From CAIQPS01 sp963721365 (lineage in GTDB: Bacteria > Actinomycetota > Thermoleophilia > RBG-16-64-13): 64,000 nt of DNA. The notes under the pieces are model-generated. The model was not told where the DNA came from. It did not search any database and saw only the letters and a list, made by a program, of their open reading frames with translations. Below, piece by piece: positions 47,047-55,805 of the stretch; position 1 is the stretch's first letter; each line of letters starts with the position of its first letter. Position numbers and translations under genes: made by a program. The stretch covers positions 62,001 to 126,000 of the forward strand of contig CAVRJE010000017.1 in NCBI GenBank assembly GCA_963721365.1, read 5' to 3'.

Positions 47047-48052
47047 ATGAACATGATGGACACCATTTACGAGAAGGCCCGAGGCGACCGGCAGAGGGTC
47101 GCCTTCCCGGAGACCGAGGAGGAGAAGATCCTCCTCGCCGCCCGAGAGGCGCAGGACAACGGCCTGTGCCGGGCGGTGCTCGTAGGCAACAAGGCGGATA
47201 TCGAAGGCTGCGCCAGGCAGTACGGCGTCGACATCACCGACATGGAGTTGTTCGACAGCTCGCGTCGAGGAGGAGATGGAGAAGCTCTGCGAGGAATACG
47301 CGGCGGTCAATCCCATGTTTTCTGTGAAGTCGCTGCTCCGCAAGTGCCGCGATCCCCTCTACACCGCCTTGATCCTGGAGGCGTTGGGCAGGATCGACGC
47401 CACCTTCGCGGGCTTGGCGCACACCACGGGCGACGTCATCCTGGCCGGCCAGATGATCGTGGGTCTGCAGGAGGGCGTCACCACCGTGTCCAGCATAGGG
47501 ATAGCCAACCTTCCTGGATACGAGGGGCCCGAAGGCCAATTGCTGGCCTTCGGCGACAGCGCCGTGTGCGTCGACCCCAGCGAGGAAGACCTGGCCAGCA
47601 TCGCCATCTCGGCGTGCGACACGGTGAAGAAGCTCCTGGGCTGGGAGCCCCGCTGCGCCCTGCTCTCCTACTCCACCACGGGAAGCGCCGAGAGCCCCTT
47701 CGTCGACAAGGTGAGGAACGCCGTCGCCGTCGCGAACGCCAAGCGTCCCGATCTCAAGATCGACGGAGAGTTCCAGCTCGACACGGCCCTCTCGCCGCAG
47801 GTGGCGGCCAAGAAGGTCACGCGTCCGAGCGAGGTCGCCGGGAAAGCCAACATCATCATCTGGCCCGACATCGACGCGGGCAACATCGGCGTGAAGCTCA
47901 TGCAGACATTCGGACACGCGGACGCCTATGGTCCCATCCTGCAGGGCTTCAACAAGATTGTCTGCGACTGTTCCCGGGCTGCGCCGGTATCGGAGTTGGT
48001 GGGGAACATCGCCATCTCGTGCGTGAACGCCCGGGGGAGTAAGCATGTATAG
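47047..48052 (+). CDS. Phosphate acetyl/butyryltransferase family protein, one frameshift
   Basis: Converts an acyl-CoA and phosphate into acyl phosphate and CoA. The N-terminus RQRVAFPETEEEKILLAARE and the central ATFAGLAHTTGDVILAGQMIVG and LSYSTTGSAESPFVDKV belong to the Pta/Ptb family, as does the C-terminal PDIDAGNIGVKLMQTFG. An extra base near 47265 joins ELFDSS to EEEMEKLCEEYAA. Corrected length is 334 residues. The next gene is butyrate kinase, so a branched- or short-chain acyl-CoA substrate (Ptb-like) is more likely than acetyl-CoA alone. Confidence 0.85.
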
Positions 48053-49141
48053 AGTGCTCGCGATCAACCCGGGCTCGACGTCCACCAAGGTCGCCCTCCT
48101 CGACGACGCAGAGATCGTGTTCGGCCGCAACGTCTCGCATGACGCGGGCAAGCTGGCGACGTTCGCCGGCATCTCCGAGCAGCTGCCCTACCGGGAACGG
48201 ACCATCCTGGAACTGCTCAAAGAGGAAGACGTCTCGCTTGCTGGAGTCGACGCCTGGATCTGTCAGGGCGGAGGCCTCTTCTCGGTGGAAGGCGGGGTCT
48301 ACGAGATCGACGCCCTCATCCTGGAGCATGCGCGAACCGCCGCCAACGGAGTCGTGCACCCCGCAAACCTGGGCCCGCAACTGGCCGACCAGTTCCGGGA
48401 GGAATACGGGGGAAGAGCCTTTCTGGTGAACCCGCCGGACGTTGACGAGATGCAGGACCTGGCCAGGATGACCGGTATCAAGGGGGTCTACAGGCAGGTG
48501 CATCTCCACGCTCTCGAACCTCAAAGAGACGGCGCGGCGGCATGCCGCCTCCACGGGGAGGACGTACGAGGACTGCAACTTCATCGCCTGCCACATCGGC
48601 GGCGGCATCTCGGTGTCCGCCCACCGGAAGGGCAGGATGGTGGACGGCTTCGACATCGTCGGCGGTGACGGGCCCATGACGCCAACCCGCTGCGGCAGCA
48701 TCGCCGTCGCCGACTTGCTGCGCTACGCGGCAGGCAAGGATCTGAACGAAGTGCGAGAGCTCTGCACCAAGTCGCGGCGGCTTCGTGAGCCATCTCGGCA
48801 TCTCCGATTCGGTGGAGGTGACGAGACGGGCCGCCGCCGGCGACAGGGAAGCGGAGATGTTGTGGAACACGATGGTCTACCAGATCGAGAAATGCATCGG
48901 GGCCATGGCCGTCGTGCTCCATGGAGAGGTCGACGGTATCCTGCTTGGCGGAGGCATCGTGCACAGCGACGACCTGGTCAGGCAGATCACCGAGACGTGC
49001 AGCTTCATCGCGCCGGTCACGCCCTATCCGGGTGAGTTCGAGATGGAAGCCATGGGAGCGGCCGCTGCACGAGTGCTTGCGGGTGAGGAAGAGGTGAAGA
49101 CGTACACGGGCAGACCGGTGTGGACGGGATTCGAATTCTGA
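48045..49141 (+). CDS. Butyrate kinase family protein, two frameshifts
   Basis: Makes ATP from an acyl phosphate. The ASKHA opening VLAINPGSTSTKVALLDD is present, then CQGGGLFSVEGGVYEID, NPPDVDEMQDLARMTGI, NFIACHIGGGISVSAHRKG and the ATP contact GILLGGGIVHSDDL. Extra bases near 48505 and 48780 split it. Corrected length is about 364 residues, normal for Buk. ATG 48045 overlaps the end of the phosphotransacylase gene. Together they would convert an acyl-CoA product of the pathway to free acid plus ATP. Confidence 0.9.
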
Positions 49142-49161
49142 TCGGGACGACGGGTCTCTGG

Positions 49162-49546
49162 CTACGCCTCCGCCTCGACGACCGCGAAGGCGACGACATA
49201 GTCGTCTTCGTCTGAGACGGAGACCCTGATCGCGGAGACCCGTTTGGCGGTCGCGAGCTGCCCCAGCCTCCCGCGCAACACCGCGTAAGGGAACCCGGTG
49301 CGGTCGTTGAGCACCTCGACCTCGCGAGGATCGCATCCCGCGTCGCCCGGCGGCGCCATTGCTTTGAACACCGCTTCCTTGGCCGCGAAGCGCGTGCAGT
49401 AGTACAGAATGGGGTCGGGTCTGAGCGCAGCGGCTTTGCGTTCCTCGGCGGTGAAGGTCCTGTCAAGAAAGACCTCGCCGAACTTGTCTATCAGCTCCCG
49501 CATGACGTTCTGTGGCAAGTATGTCGGTACCGATCCCCAGGATCAT
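49162..49546 (-). CDS. acpS: Holo-[acyl-carrier-protein] synthase, one frameshift
   Basis: Transfers phosphopantetheine from CoA to the carrier protein. After correction near 49515 it begins MILGIGTDILATER, with the Asp that binds magnesium, and continues MRELIDKFGEVFLDRTFTAE. The second metal site is in YYCTRFAAKEAVFKAM. About 127 residues, normal length. It is convergent with butyrate kinase and likely to serve the ACP at 44964. Confidence 0.9.
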
Positions 49547-49558
49547 CGCCGCACCTCG

Positions 49559-50455
49559 CTACGTCCCGGTTCCGTGCGATTCCGAAAGGCTCGCCTTGAT
49601 GTGCATGGCCAGCGAGCGGGCCGCGACCGGTAGGGGCCGCTCGTTGGAGAAGATCAGATCCAGGTCCCGGGTGAGGTGCTCTTTCAGGGGGATCGCCACC
49701 AGGCCGTCCAGAGTCTCCGGAGGGATGAACATCCGGGGCAGCAATGCGACCCCCAGTCCCTGCCGCACCAGGGCCTTGGAGAGCTCCAGGTAGTTGGCCC
49801 GATAGGGCACTTTCGGCTCGAAGCCGGCGCGCCGGCAGGCGTCCATCAGCAGGTTCGAGGTGTTGAGCGAGTGGCCGGGCAGGAGGAAGGGCTCGTCCGC
49901 CAGATCGGCCAGCGACACCGAAGCCTCGCCCGCGACCCGGTGGTCACGACGCACCACCAACAGGATCTCCTCGGTCAGAAGATGCGTCACCGCCGCCCGT
50001 GATGATCCCCAGGCGGTGATGATGGCGCAGTCCAACTCTCCGTTGAAGACGCCCTCTTCCAGCAGGGTGTCGTCGCGCTCGATGAGGTCCAGGTGGACCC
50101 TGGGATAGGTCTTGATAAAGGACGCGAGGACAGGCGAGAGAAGGTGTCCGAAGACGGTGCCGGTCGAGCCCACCCTCACTCTGGTGGACACCATGCCTGC
50201 ATGCTCCCGCATCATGCGAGTCGCATCGTCCGCCCGAGAGACGATGGCTTTGGCCAGAGGCAGCAGTAGTCTGCCGTCGGGGGTGCACTCGACGCGGCGG
50301 CCGTAGCGCTCGAAGAGACGCACCCCGAGTTCCCCCTCTAAACGAGCGATCTGCCTGCTGATCGCGGGCTGGGTGAGGTGGGCGAGGGACGCCGCGCGGG
50401 TAAAACTGCGCACTTCGGCGACGGCGACGAACGATCTGAGCTGGTCTAGCTCCAT
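49559..50455 (-). CDS. LysR-family transcription regulator
   Basis: A 298-residue regulator with an intact frame. The HTH is MELDQLRSFVAVAEVRSFTR, AASLAHLTQPAISRQIARLE. The effector domain begins RVRVGSTGTVFGHLLSPVL and ends in LARDL-like helices. It is divergent from the flavoprotein gene at 50646 and 12 bases upstream of acpS on the same strand. A repeated motif just upstream of its start recurs at 55602, before the AOR gene, and may be its binding site. Subfamily and effector are unknown. Confidence 0.92.
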   Translation of the reverse strand: MELDQLRSFVAVAEVRSFTRAASLAHLTQPAISRQIARLEGELGVRLFERYGRRVECTPDGRLLLPLAKAIVSRADDATRMMREHAGMVSTRVRVGSTGTVFGHLLSPVLASFIKTYPRVHLDLIERDDTLLEEGVFNGELDCAIITAWGSSRAAVTHLLTEEILLVVRRDHRVAGEASVSLADLADEPFLLPGHSLNTSNLLMDACRRAGFEPKVPYRANYLELSKALVRQGLGVALLPRMFIPPETLDGLVAIPLKEHLTRDLDLIFSNERPLPVAARSLAMHIKASLSESHGTGT

Positions 50456-50461
50456 AGCATG

Positions 50462-50499
50462 ACGGATTGTAATGGAAACGAGGAGCGATGCAAAGGTAA
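50462..50499. promoter_or_regulatory. Direct-repeat motif, copy 1 (LysR-linked)
   Basis: ACGGATTGTAATGG, then GAGG, CGATGCA and GGAGC-like blocks at fixed spacing, recur at 55602-55640. In both copies ACGGATTGTAATGG and GATGCA are separated by the same 25 bases (start to start). TGTAAT may be a -10 box for rightward transcription. It lies between the LysR start (50455) and the flavoprotein gene (50646). Confidence 0.6.
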
Positions 50500-50645
50500 G
50501 GAGCGGTGGCCGCGGCGTTTTCGCGGCCGGGCCGGTCGAGGAGCAAAGGCGGCCGGTCCTGCGGCGCGGGTCACGGCCTTGCGGGGTGTCCCCTGCCGGG
50601 TGTACAAGGTGTAGAAGGAATCATCAACTGCGAGGGAGAACCGGA

Positions 50646-52082
50646 GTGAATCACGAGAAGGACATGCAAGCGGATGTGGTCATCATCGGCAGTGGCGCTT
50701 CGGGACTCTGCGCGGCCCTGACGTTGAGCTACGGCGGGGCCTCAGTCCTGGTCTTCGAACAGGAGTCTGAGCCCGGCGGTATGACCAACTATGCGGAAGG
50801 GATGTTCGCCGTCGGCAGCCGGTACCAGAAGAAGCACAAGGTCGGCCTAACGGTCGAGGAGGCGTTCAACGTCCACATGGAAGAGACCCACTGGCTCGCG
50901 AACCCGCGGCTGGTGAGAACCTTCATGGAGAAGACCGCCGGAACGATCGACTGGCTCGAGGAGCAGGGGGCGGAGTTCAGCGGCCTGTTCACGATCTCTC
51001 CGTTCACCGAGCGGGTGTGGCACCAGATGGAGGGCTTCGGCAAGGAAGGGTTGATCAAACCCCTCTACAAGAAGGCGAAGAAGCAGGACAACGTCGACAT
51101 CCTCTTCGAGACCGAGGTCAAGAGCCTGATGATGGAGAAGGCCGCCGGGTGGCGGGCGTTGTCGCCCAGGATGAGGACGGCAATACCATCCGGGCGAAAG
51201 CCAGAGCGGTCATCATCGCTTCCGGCGGCTACCAGGACAATCGGGAATGGGTGGACAAGTACTGCAAGTCCGGGTTCACGCGGCCGGTGGTGCCGGCGCG
51301 GCAGGTGGGAGCGGGCATCAAGATGGCGTGGGACGCGGGCGCCGAGCCCTACGACATGGGCGTGATGCAGACTATCGTTCTGGTCCCCGAGGAAGAACTC
51401 ACCTCCCAGCTCCTCACGGCCGGCTTCCAGCCCCGCCTGTGGGTCAACACGTTGGGCGAGCGATTCGTCAACGAGTCCATCTGCTGGAAGTTCCCCATGG
51501 CGGGCAACGCCCTGGCCCGGCAACCCGGAGCCTCGGCGTGGTGCATATTCGACGACGACACCCGGGTCTACATGAAGGACAAGGGCGTCCTCTACGTCCT
51601 GGGGGAGTTCTACGACATCTTGAAGAACCTGCCCGACCTGGACGAGGAGTTGGCGCGGGGGATGCACGCCGGCAAAGTGTTCAGGGGCGGCTCCCTGGAT
51701 GAATTGGCCGCCCGGATAGGGGTCGAAGCGGCCACGTTTCGCGACACCGTCGGCGAGTACAACGAGTGCTGCGAAGCCAACTACGACTCGATCTTCGGCA
51801 AAGGGCGGGAGTATCTGGATCCCATCAAGAAGGCTCCGTTCTACGCCGTGAAGCTCGGGCTCGCCGCCTTCATGACCAACGGAGGCATCAGGATCAACCA
51901 CAAGACCGAGGTCATGAAAGAAGACCGCACCGTGATCCCCGGGCTGTACGCGGCGGGGTGCTCGGCCGGCGGGATCCTCGGCGACACGTACGAGGTCTCG
52001 ACCACCGGTGGCTCGCTCAGCTTCGCCGTCAACAGCGGGCGCATGGCCGGGGAGCAGCGCCCTCGAGTATCTGGGGAAGTAG
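50646..52082 (+). CDS. FAD-binding reductase, paralogue of the 43.5 kb flavoprotein, two indels
   Basis: Fumarate reductase/ketosteroid-dehydrogenase-like flavoprotein of about 478 residues. GTG 50646 begins the frame with ADVVIIGSGASGLCAALTLS, an intact GxGxxG. FEQESEPGGMTNYAEGMFAV, AVIIASGGYQDN, CSAGGILGDTYEVSTTGG and SGRMAGEQ are FAD regions. One base is missing near 51150 and one is extra near 52055, the latter giving the end ALEYLGK at TAG 52080-52082. It resembles the first flavoprotein through the whole length, including GSRYQKKHKVGLTVEEAF versus GSRFQKHHMISITPGEAF. It likely reduces a related intermediate. Confidence 0.87.
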
Positions 52083-52128
52083 TTCCGGGGAAGGATCACC
52101 CCAAGGAGGCGACCGAGGAGGCGACCGA

Positions 52129-53284
52129 GTGGAAGACCTGATGAGAGAGTTCGCCCAGCTGGCCACCGACAGGCCGGCTGAGCTTCGCGAAGCGCAAGGC
52201 GGACGGCAAGAAGGTCGTCCCGTACATCGGTCATTTCGTCCCGGAAGAGCTGCTGTATGCCGCCGGCGTCGAACCGTATCTGATCTGCCGGGGGGGCGAG
52301 CCGGAGCCGCCCGAGGCAGTGCTGGACGACATGCTCCGGTTCCTCAATCCGCTGGCCCGGTCGATCGCGGGCTTTCACGTCATGGGCCTCGACCCGGTGA
52401 TGCCGCTGGCCGACCTCATCGTGGCCAGCCAACCCGAGTGTCACGTCCAACGGATGGCGGAGTATCTGGAGTTGAAGGGCCTCCCGGTGTTCAAAGTGGG
52501 CGTCCCCCAGAACTGGGACAGGCCGTATGCCGGCGAGTACTACTTCCGCGAGCTCGAGCAGCTGAAGGCCAAACTCGAGGAGCTGACCGGCAGCCCCATA
52601 CGTGACGACCGGGTGCGCGAGTACATCGGGTACGCCAACGAGATCCACGCGCTTCTCCGCAGGATCGACGCTCTGAGGAAACGCGATTCCCCGCCCCTGG
52701 GTGGATACGACTTCATCCACCTGAACCACTACTCGTTCTTCATGGATCCGCAGGTGGCGATAGAGAAGCTCGCGCGGATCGCGGAGGAGCTGGAGGCCGC
52801 GGAGGGCAAGTTCACCACGAAGGCCCCCCGCATCCTCCTGGCCGGCCACGCGGTGGCCGTCGGCGACTACCTGGTGGTGAAGAACCTCGAGGACGCCGGC
52901 GCGCTCATCGCCACCGAGATGCTTGACGAGGGGCTGCGCTGGTATCGCTGGGACACCGCTGTCGACGGCGATCCCCTCAGGAACCTCTGGCGCGCCAAGT
53001 ACCTGGACAAGGTCCCCGTCAACATCTTCCAGCCCGCCTGGAGGGACCGCTTCGAGCACATGAAGACCCTCATCGACGAGTACCGCATCGACGGGGTGGT
53101 CTGGTACCAGCTGGCCTACGACGAGATCTACGACATGGAGTGCACCGTCATCACCAAGTGGCTGCGCGAGATGAAGATGCCTCTTCTGAAGCTGGAGACC
53201 TCGTATGAGTACTCGCGGGAGGCGACCGGCCCGCTCAACACAAAGGTCGAGAGCTTCGTCGAGAGCCTCCGGAGAGGTAGGTAG
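52129..53284 (+). CDS. 2-hydroxyacyl-CoA dehydratase subunit (HgdB/BcrC-like), one frameshift
   Basis: Fe-S subunit of about 384 residues belonging to the dehydratase/benzoyl-CoA reductase family. GTG 52129 has GAGGAGG upstream. After an extra base near 52190 it reads KKVVPYIGHFVPEELLYAAG, the family signature of substrates entering through a VPxEll motif. VASQPECHVQRMAEYLE, LLAGHAVAVGDYLVVKNLED and GVVWYQLAYDEIYDMECTVI follow. The cysteines Cys in PECH and in MECT may bind the cluster. Adjacent to the fused dehydratase-activase gene. Confidence 0.85.
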
Positions 53285-53286
53285 CC

Positions 53287-55602
53287 ATGGCCAGCACCGC
53301 TTACGAAGAATTCCTGGAGCTTGGCAACTTCGAGGGCGAAGAGCGCCGGCGGATGCTGCCCCAGTGGATCGAAGCCGCCACCCGCATCGGACTCACCGAG
53401 AAGGACATGGAGTTCGCGGTCAAGGAGTTCATCCCCGAGATGTGGGACCTCCAGTACCTCGGCATCCGCAAGATGATCGGGGCGATGACCCGGGAGGCTG
53501 TCGACCACGCCCACCTCAAGGAGCACCGACAGCGCGGCGTCAAACTGGTCTACGGCATCATCCCGGCCATCCTCACGCCCTATCAGGCGGTCAAGAAGGC
53601 CGGCGGGGACAAGGTCTTCGTCAGCTTCCCCGACATGTGCCTGATGAACTTCCTGCAGCCGCTCTTCCACAAGGGCGCGCCGCTCTTCGAGCTGGCGGAG
53701 CAGTCCGGTCTCACCTACGGGTGCCGCCACTGCGCCCTCAACAAGCTGAGGATCGGGCTGCGGCTGCGGGACGTGGTCCCCGCGCCCGATATCCAGTGGT
53801 CGTTCGGTCTCGTCTGCGACGAGGCCACCAAGGTCGACGAGTACATCAACTGCATGTTCGACGACAAGTGGTTCGCGGTCATCACCCGTCTGCCGCACGA
53901 CACCTGCATGGGCGAGGTCGACGACGAGATACCGGAGCGCGTCGCCTATCTGGCGGCGGCCTTCAAGGACGCCTACGAAGAGGTGCAGCGGGTCACGGGA
54001 GTACAGGTCCGCGACGAGCACATCGTCGCGGCGCTCGACGACTTTCAGCGCTATCTGGGCAAGACCGACGTGCTGACGAGGTTGACCGCGGAGGCCGACC
54101 CGCAGCCGTTGCGCGGCTCGGCGCTCGTCAACTTCTGCCATCCCTTCTCCATGCCGTTCAACACCGGCATCGAGTACATGGAAGACGCCCTCGACACCAT
54201 GATCGAGGAAGTCAAAGTGGAAGTGGCAGCCGGCAGGGGCATCTACCCCAAGGGAGCTCCCAAGGTCGGCGCCTACTTCATTCCGTACGCCGTGCCCTGG
54301 GTCGACAAGATCTTCATGGAGAACGGCGTCGCCACCTCCTCCAGCCTGACCATGATCCCCTCAGCAAAACAGTTGATACCGCCGAGCGGGACCGACCTGT
54401 ACCAGAACGTCGCCGAGCAGTGGCTGCGGATGGTGTTCGGCATGGGCTGCCACGTGGAGGTCAACACTTGGATCGAGAAGGTCAACCGAGCCCGGCCCGA
54501 TGCGCTTCTGATGGGCTTCTTCGACTACGACCGCTGGCTTGGCCAGATGCACAAGATGGGCGCCCGCGAGGTGGAGAAGGCCACAGGCGTCCCCACCTTC
54601 TACATCGAGGCCGACTTCTTCGACGATCGGGACTACAGCCAGGAGGCGCTTCGTACGCGGATCGAGAGCATCAGCCAGGTGATCAAGATGAGGAAGGCGG
54701 TCAGAGCTGCCGCGCAGCCCGGCGCCGCGGCGAGCGCAGGGGGCGGCATAGAGTGGACACGGCGCGAGGCTCACGACGGGCCGGGGCTGATCGCCGGTGT
54801 CGACATCGGCTCGACGACCACCAAGGCAGTGCTGATCGACGTCGCCGGCGGCGTCCTCGCCTTCTCGATCATCGACACCAAGCACGACCGCGACCAGAGC
54901 GGCGAGGAGGTGCTGGCCCTGGCTCTCGGTGCCGCGGGGAAGACGGACGCCGACCTGGCCTTGATCGCCTCGACAGGCTATGGACGCCGTTCGTTCAAGC
55001 GCACGGAGAAGGTCCTGCCCGAGATCGTCTGTCACGCGCGCGGCACCGAGCATCTGCACCCGGGAGTGCAGACCATCATCGACGTCGGTGGCCAGGACAG
55101 CAAGATCATCGCGGTGGGCGACTGCGGCACGGTGGAGATGTTCGAGATGAACGATCGCTGTGCCGCGGGCACGGGCCGCTTTTTCGAAGTGCTCAGCCGG
55201 CGCCTGTTGAGCGTGCCCATGGAAGAACTGGGGCCGCTGGCCTTGAAGTCGACGAACCCGGTGTTCTTGAGCAGTGTCTGCACAGTCTTTGCCGAGTCGG
55301 AGATCATCTCCCACCTGTCCGCGGGCACGTCGGCGGAAGATATCGCCATGGGGATCCTCGAGTCGATGGCAAAACGGGTGGTTTCCATCGGCCGGCAGGC
55401 CAGGATCGACTACCGGGAGCCGGTCGTGCTCACCGGCGGGATCGCCCTGAACATCGCCGCCAAGCGGGCCTTCGAGGATCAACTCGACCGGGAGATCTTC
55501 GTCCTCGAGGATCCGCAGATGCCGGCGGCGCTGGGGGTCGCGTTGATAGCGCGGGACGATTGGCTCGCGGGTGGAGGTGGGTCGCCTGCGCTCCGACAAT
55601 AA
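53287..55602 (+). CDS. Dehydratase-like subunit fused to CoA-enzyme activase (HgdC-type ATPase)
   Basis: A 771-residue fusion with an intact frame. Residues 1 to about 475 form a dehydratase/benzoyl-CoA-reductase-like domain with cysteine motifs SFPDMCLMNFLQ and TYGCRHCALNKL. Residues 498-771 form an HgdC-type activase: GVDIGSTTTKAVLIDVAGG, GGQDSKIIAVG, and the two cluster cysteines in DRCAAGTGRFFEV and SSVCTVFAESEIIS. The activase uses ATP to fire one low-potential electron into the dehydratase. Normally these are separate polypeptides; the linker rich in Ala and Gly (AAAQPGAAASAGGG) supports a true fusion. The substrate is not known. Confidence 0.85.
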   Translation: MASTAYEEFLELGNFEGEERRRMLPQWIEAATRIGLTEKDMEFAVKEFIPEMWDLQYLGIRKMIGAMTREAVDHAHLKEHRQRGVKLVYGIIPAILTPYQAVKKAGGDKVFVSFPDMCLMNFLQPLFHKGAPLFELAEQSGLTYGCRHCALNKLRIGLRLRDVVPAPDIQWSFGLVCDEATKVDEYINCMFDDKWFAVITRLPHDTCMGEVDDEIPERVAYLAAAFKDAYEEVQRVTGVQVRDEHIVAALDDFQRYLGKTDVLTRLTAEADPQPLRGSALVNFCHPFSMPFNTGIEYMEDALDTMIEEVKVEVAAGRGIYPKGAPKVGAYFIPYAVPWVDKIFMENGVATSSSLTMIPSAKQLIPPSGTDLYQNVAEQWLRMVFGMGCHVEVNTWIEKVNRARPDALLMGFFDYDRWLGQMHKMGAREVEKATGVPTFYIEADFFDDRDYSQEALRTRIESISQVIKMRKAVRAAAQPGAAASAGGGIEWTRREAHDGPGLIAGVDIGSTTTKAVLIDVAGGVLAFSIIDTKHDRDQSGEEVLALALGAAGKTDADLALIASTGYGRRSFKRTEKVLPEIVCHARGTEHLHPGVQTIIDVGGQDSKIIAVGDCGTVEMFEMNDRCAAGTGRFFEVLSRRLLSVPMEELGPLALKSTNPVFLSSVCTVFAESEIISHLSAGTSAEDIAMGILESMAKRVVSIGRQARIDYREPVVLTGGIALNIAAKRAFEDQLDREIFVLEDPQMPAALGVALIARDDWLAGGGGSPALRQ

Positions 55603-55640
55603 CGGATTGTAATGGCAGGGAGGTCCGATGCAGAGAGGGA
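55602..55640. promoter_or_regulatory. Direct-repeat motif, copy 2
   Basis: ACGGATTGTAATGG with GAGG and CGATGCAGAG at the same spacing as 50462-50499. It begins at the last base of the dehydratase-activase stop codon and precedes the AOR gene by about 165 bases. It suggests shared control by the LysR protein. Confidence 0.55.
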
Positions 55641-55708
55641 GCTCGTGCGGCGTGTCGGAGCCCGCGGGGGAGTATTGTGAAGCGCGTGGCCCGTCTGTGA
55701 CGCGGCTG

Positions 55709-55729
55709 CGATAGAATTTCGGCCTATCG
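55709..55729. promoter_or_regulatory. Inverted repeat upstream of AOR
   Basis: CGATAG-AATTTCGGC-CTATCG is a 6-bp inverted repeat. It contains TAGAAT, a possible -10 box. It lies about 77 bases before the proposed AOR start and may be an operator. Confidence 0.35.
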
Positions 55730-55805
55730 GAGATTCGGGCAACCGGGGTGGCGCAGAGTGCCGCCGCCGGCGGCCGCAACCATCAACTTCACCGGGGGTG
55801 GCAAA

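Noticed and set aside
51065..53059. Minus-strand open frame of 664 codons
   Set aside because: Shadow of the flavoprotein and HgdB-like genes, caused by high GC at third codon positions. No domain is recognisable.
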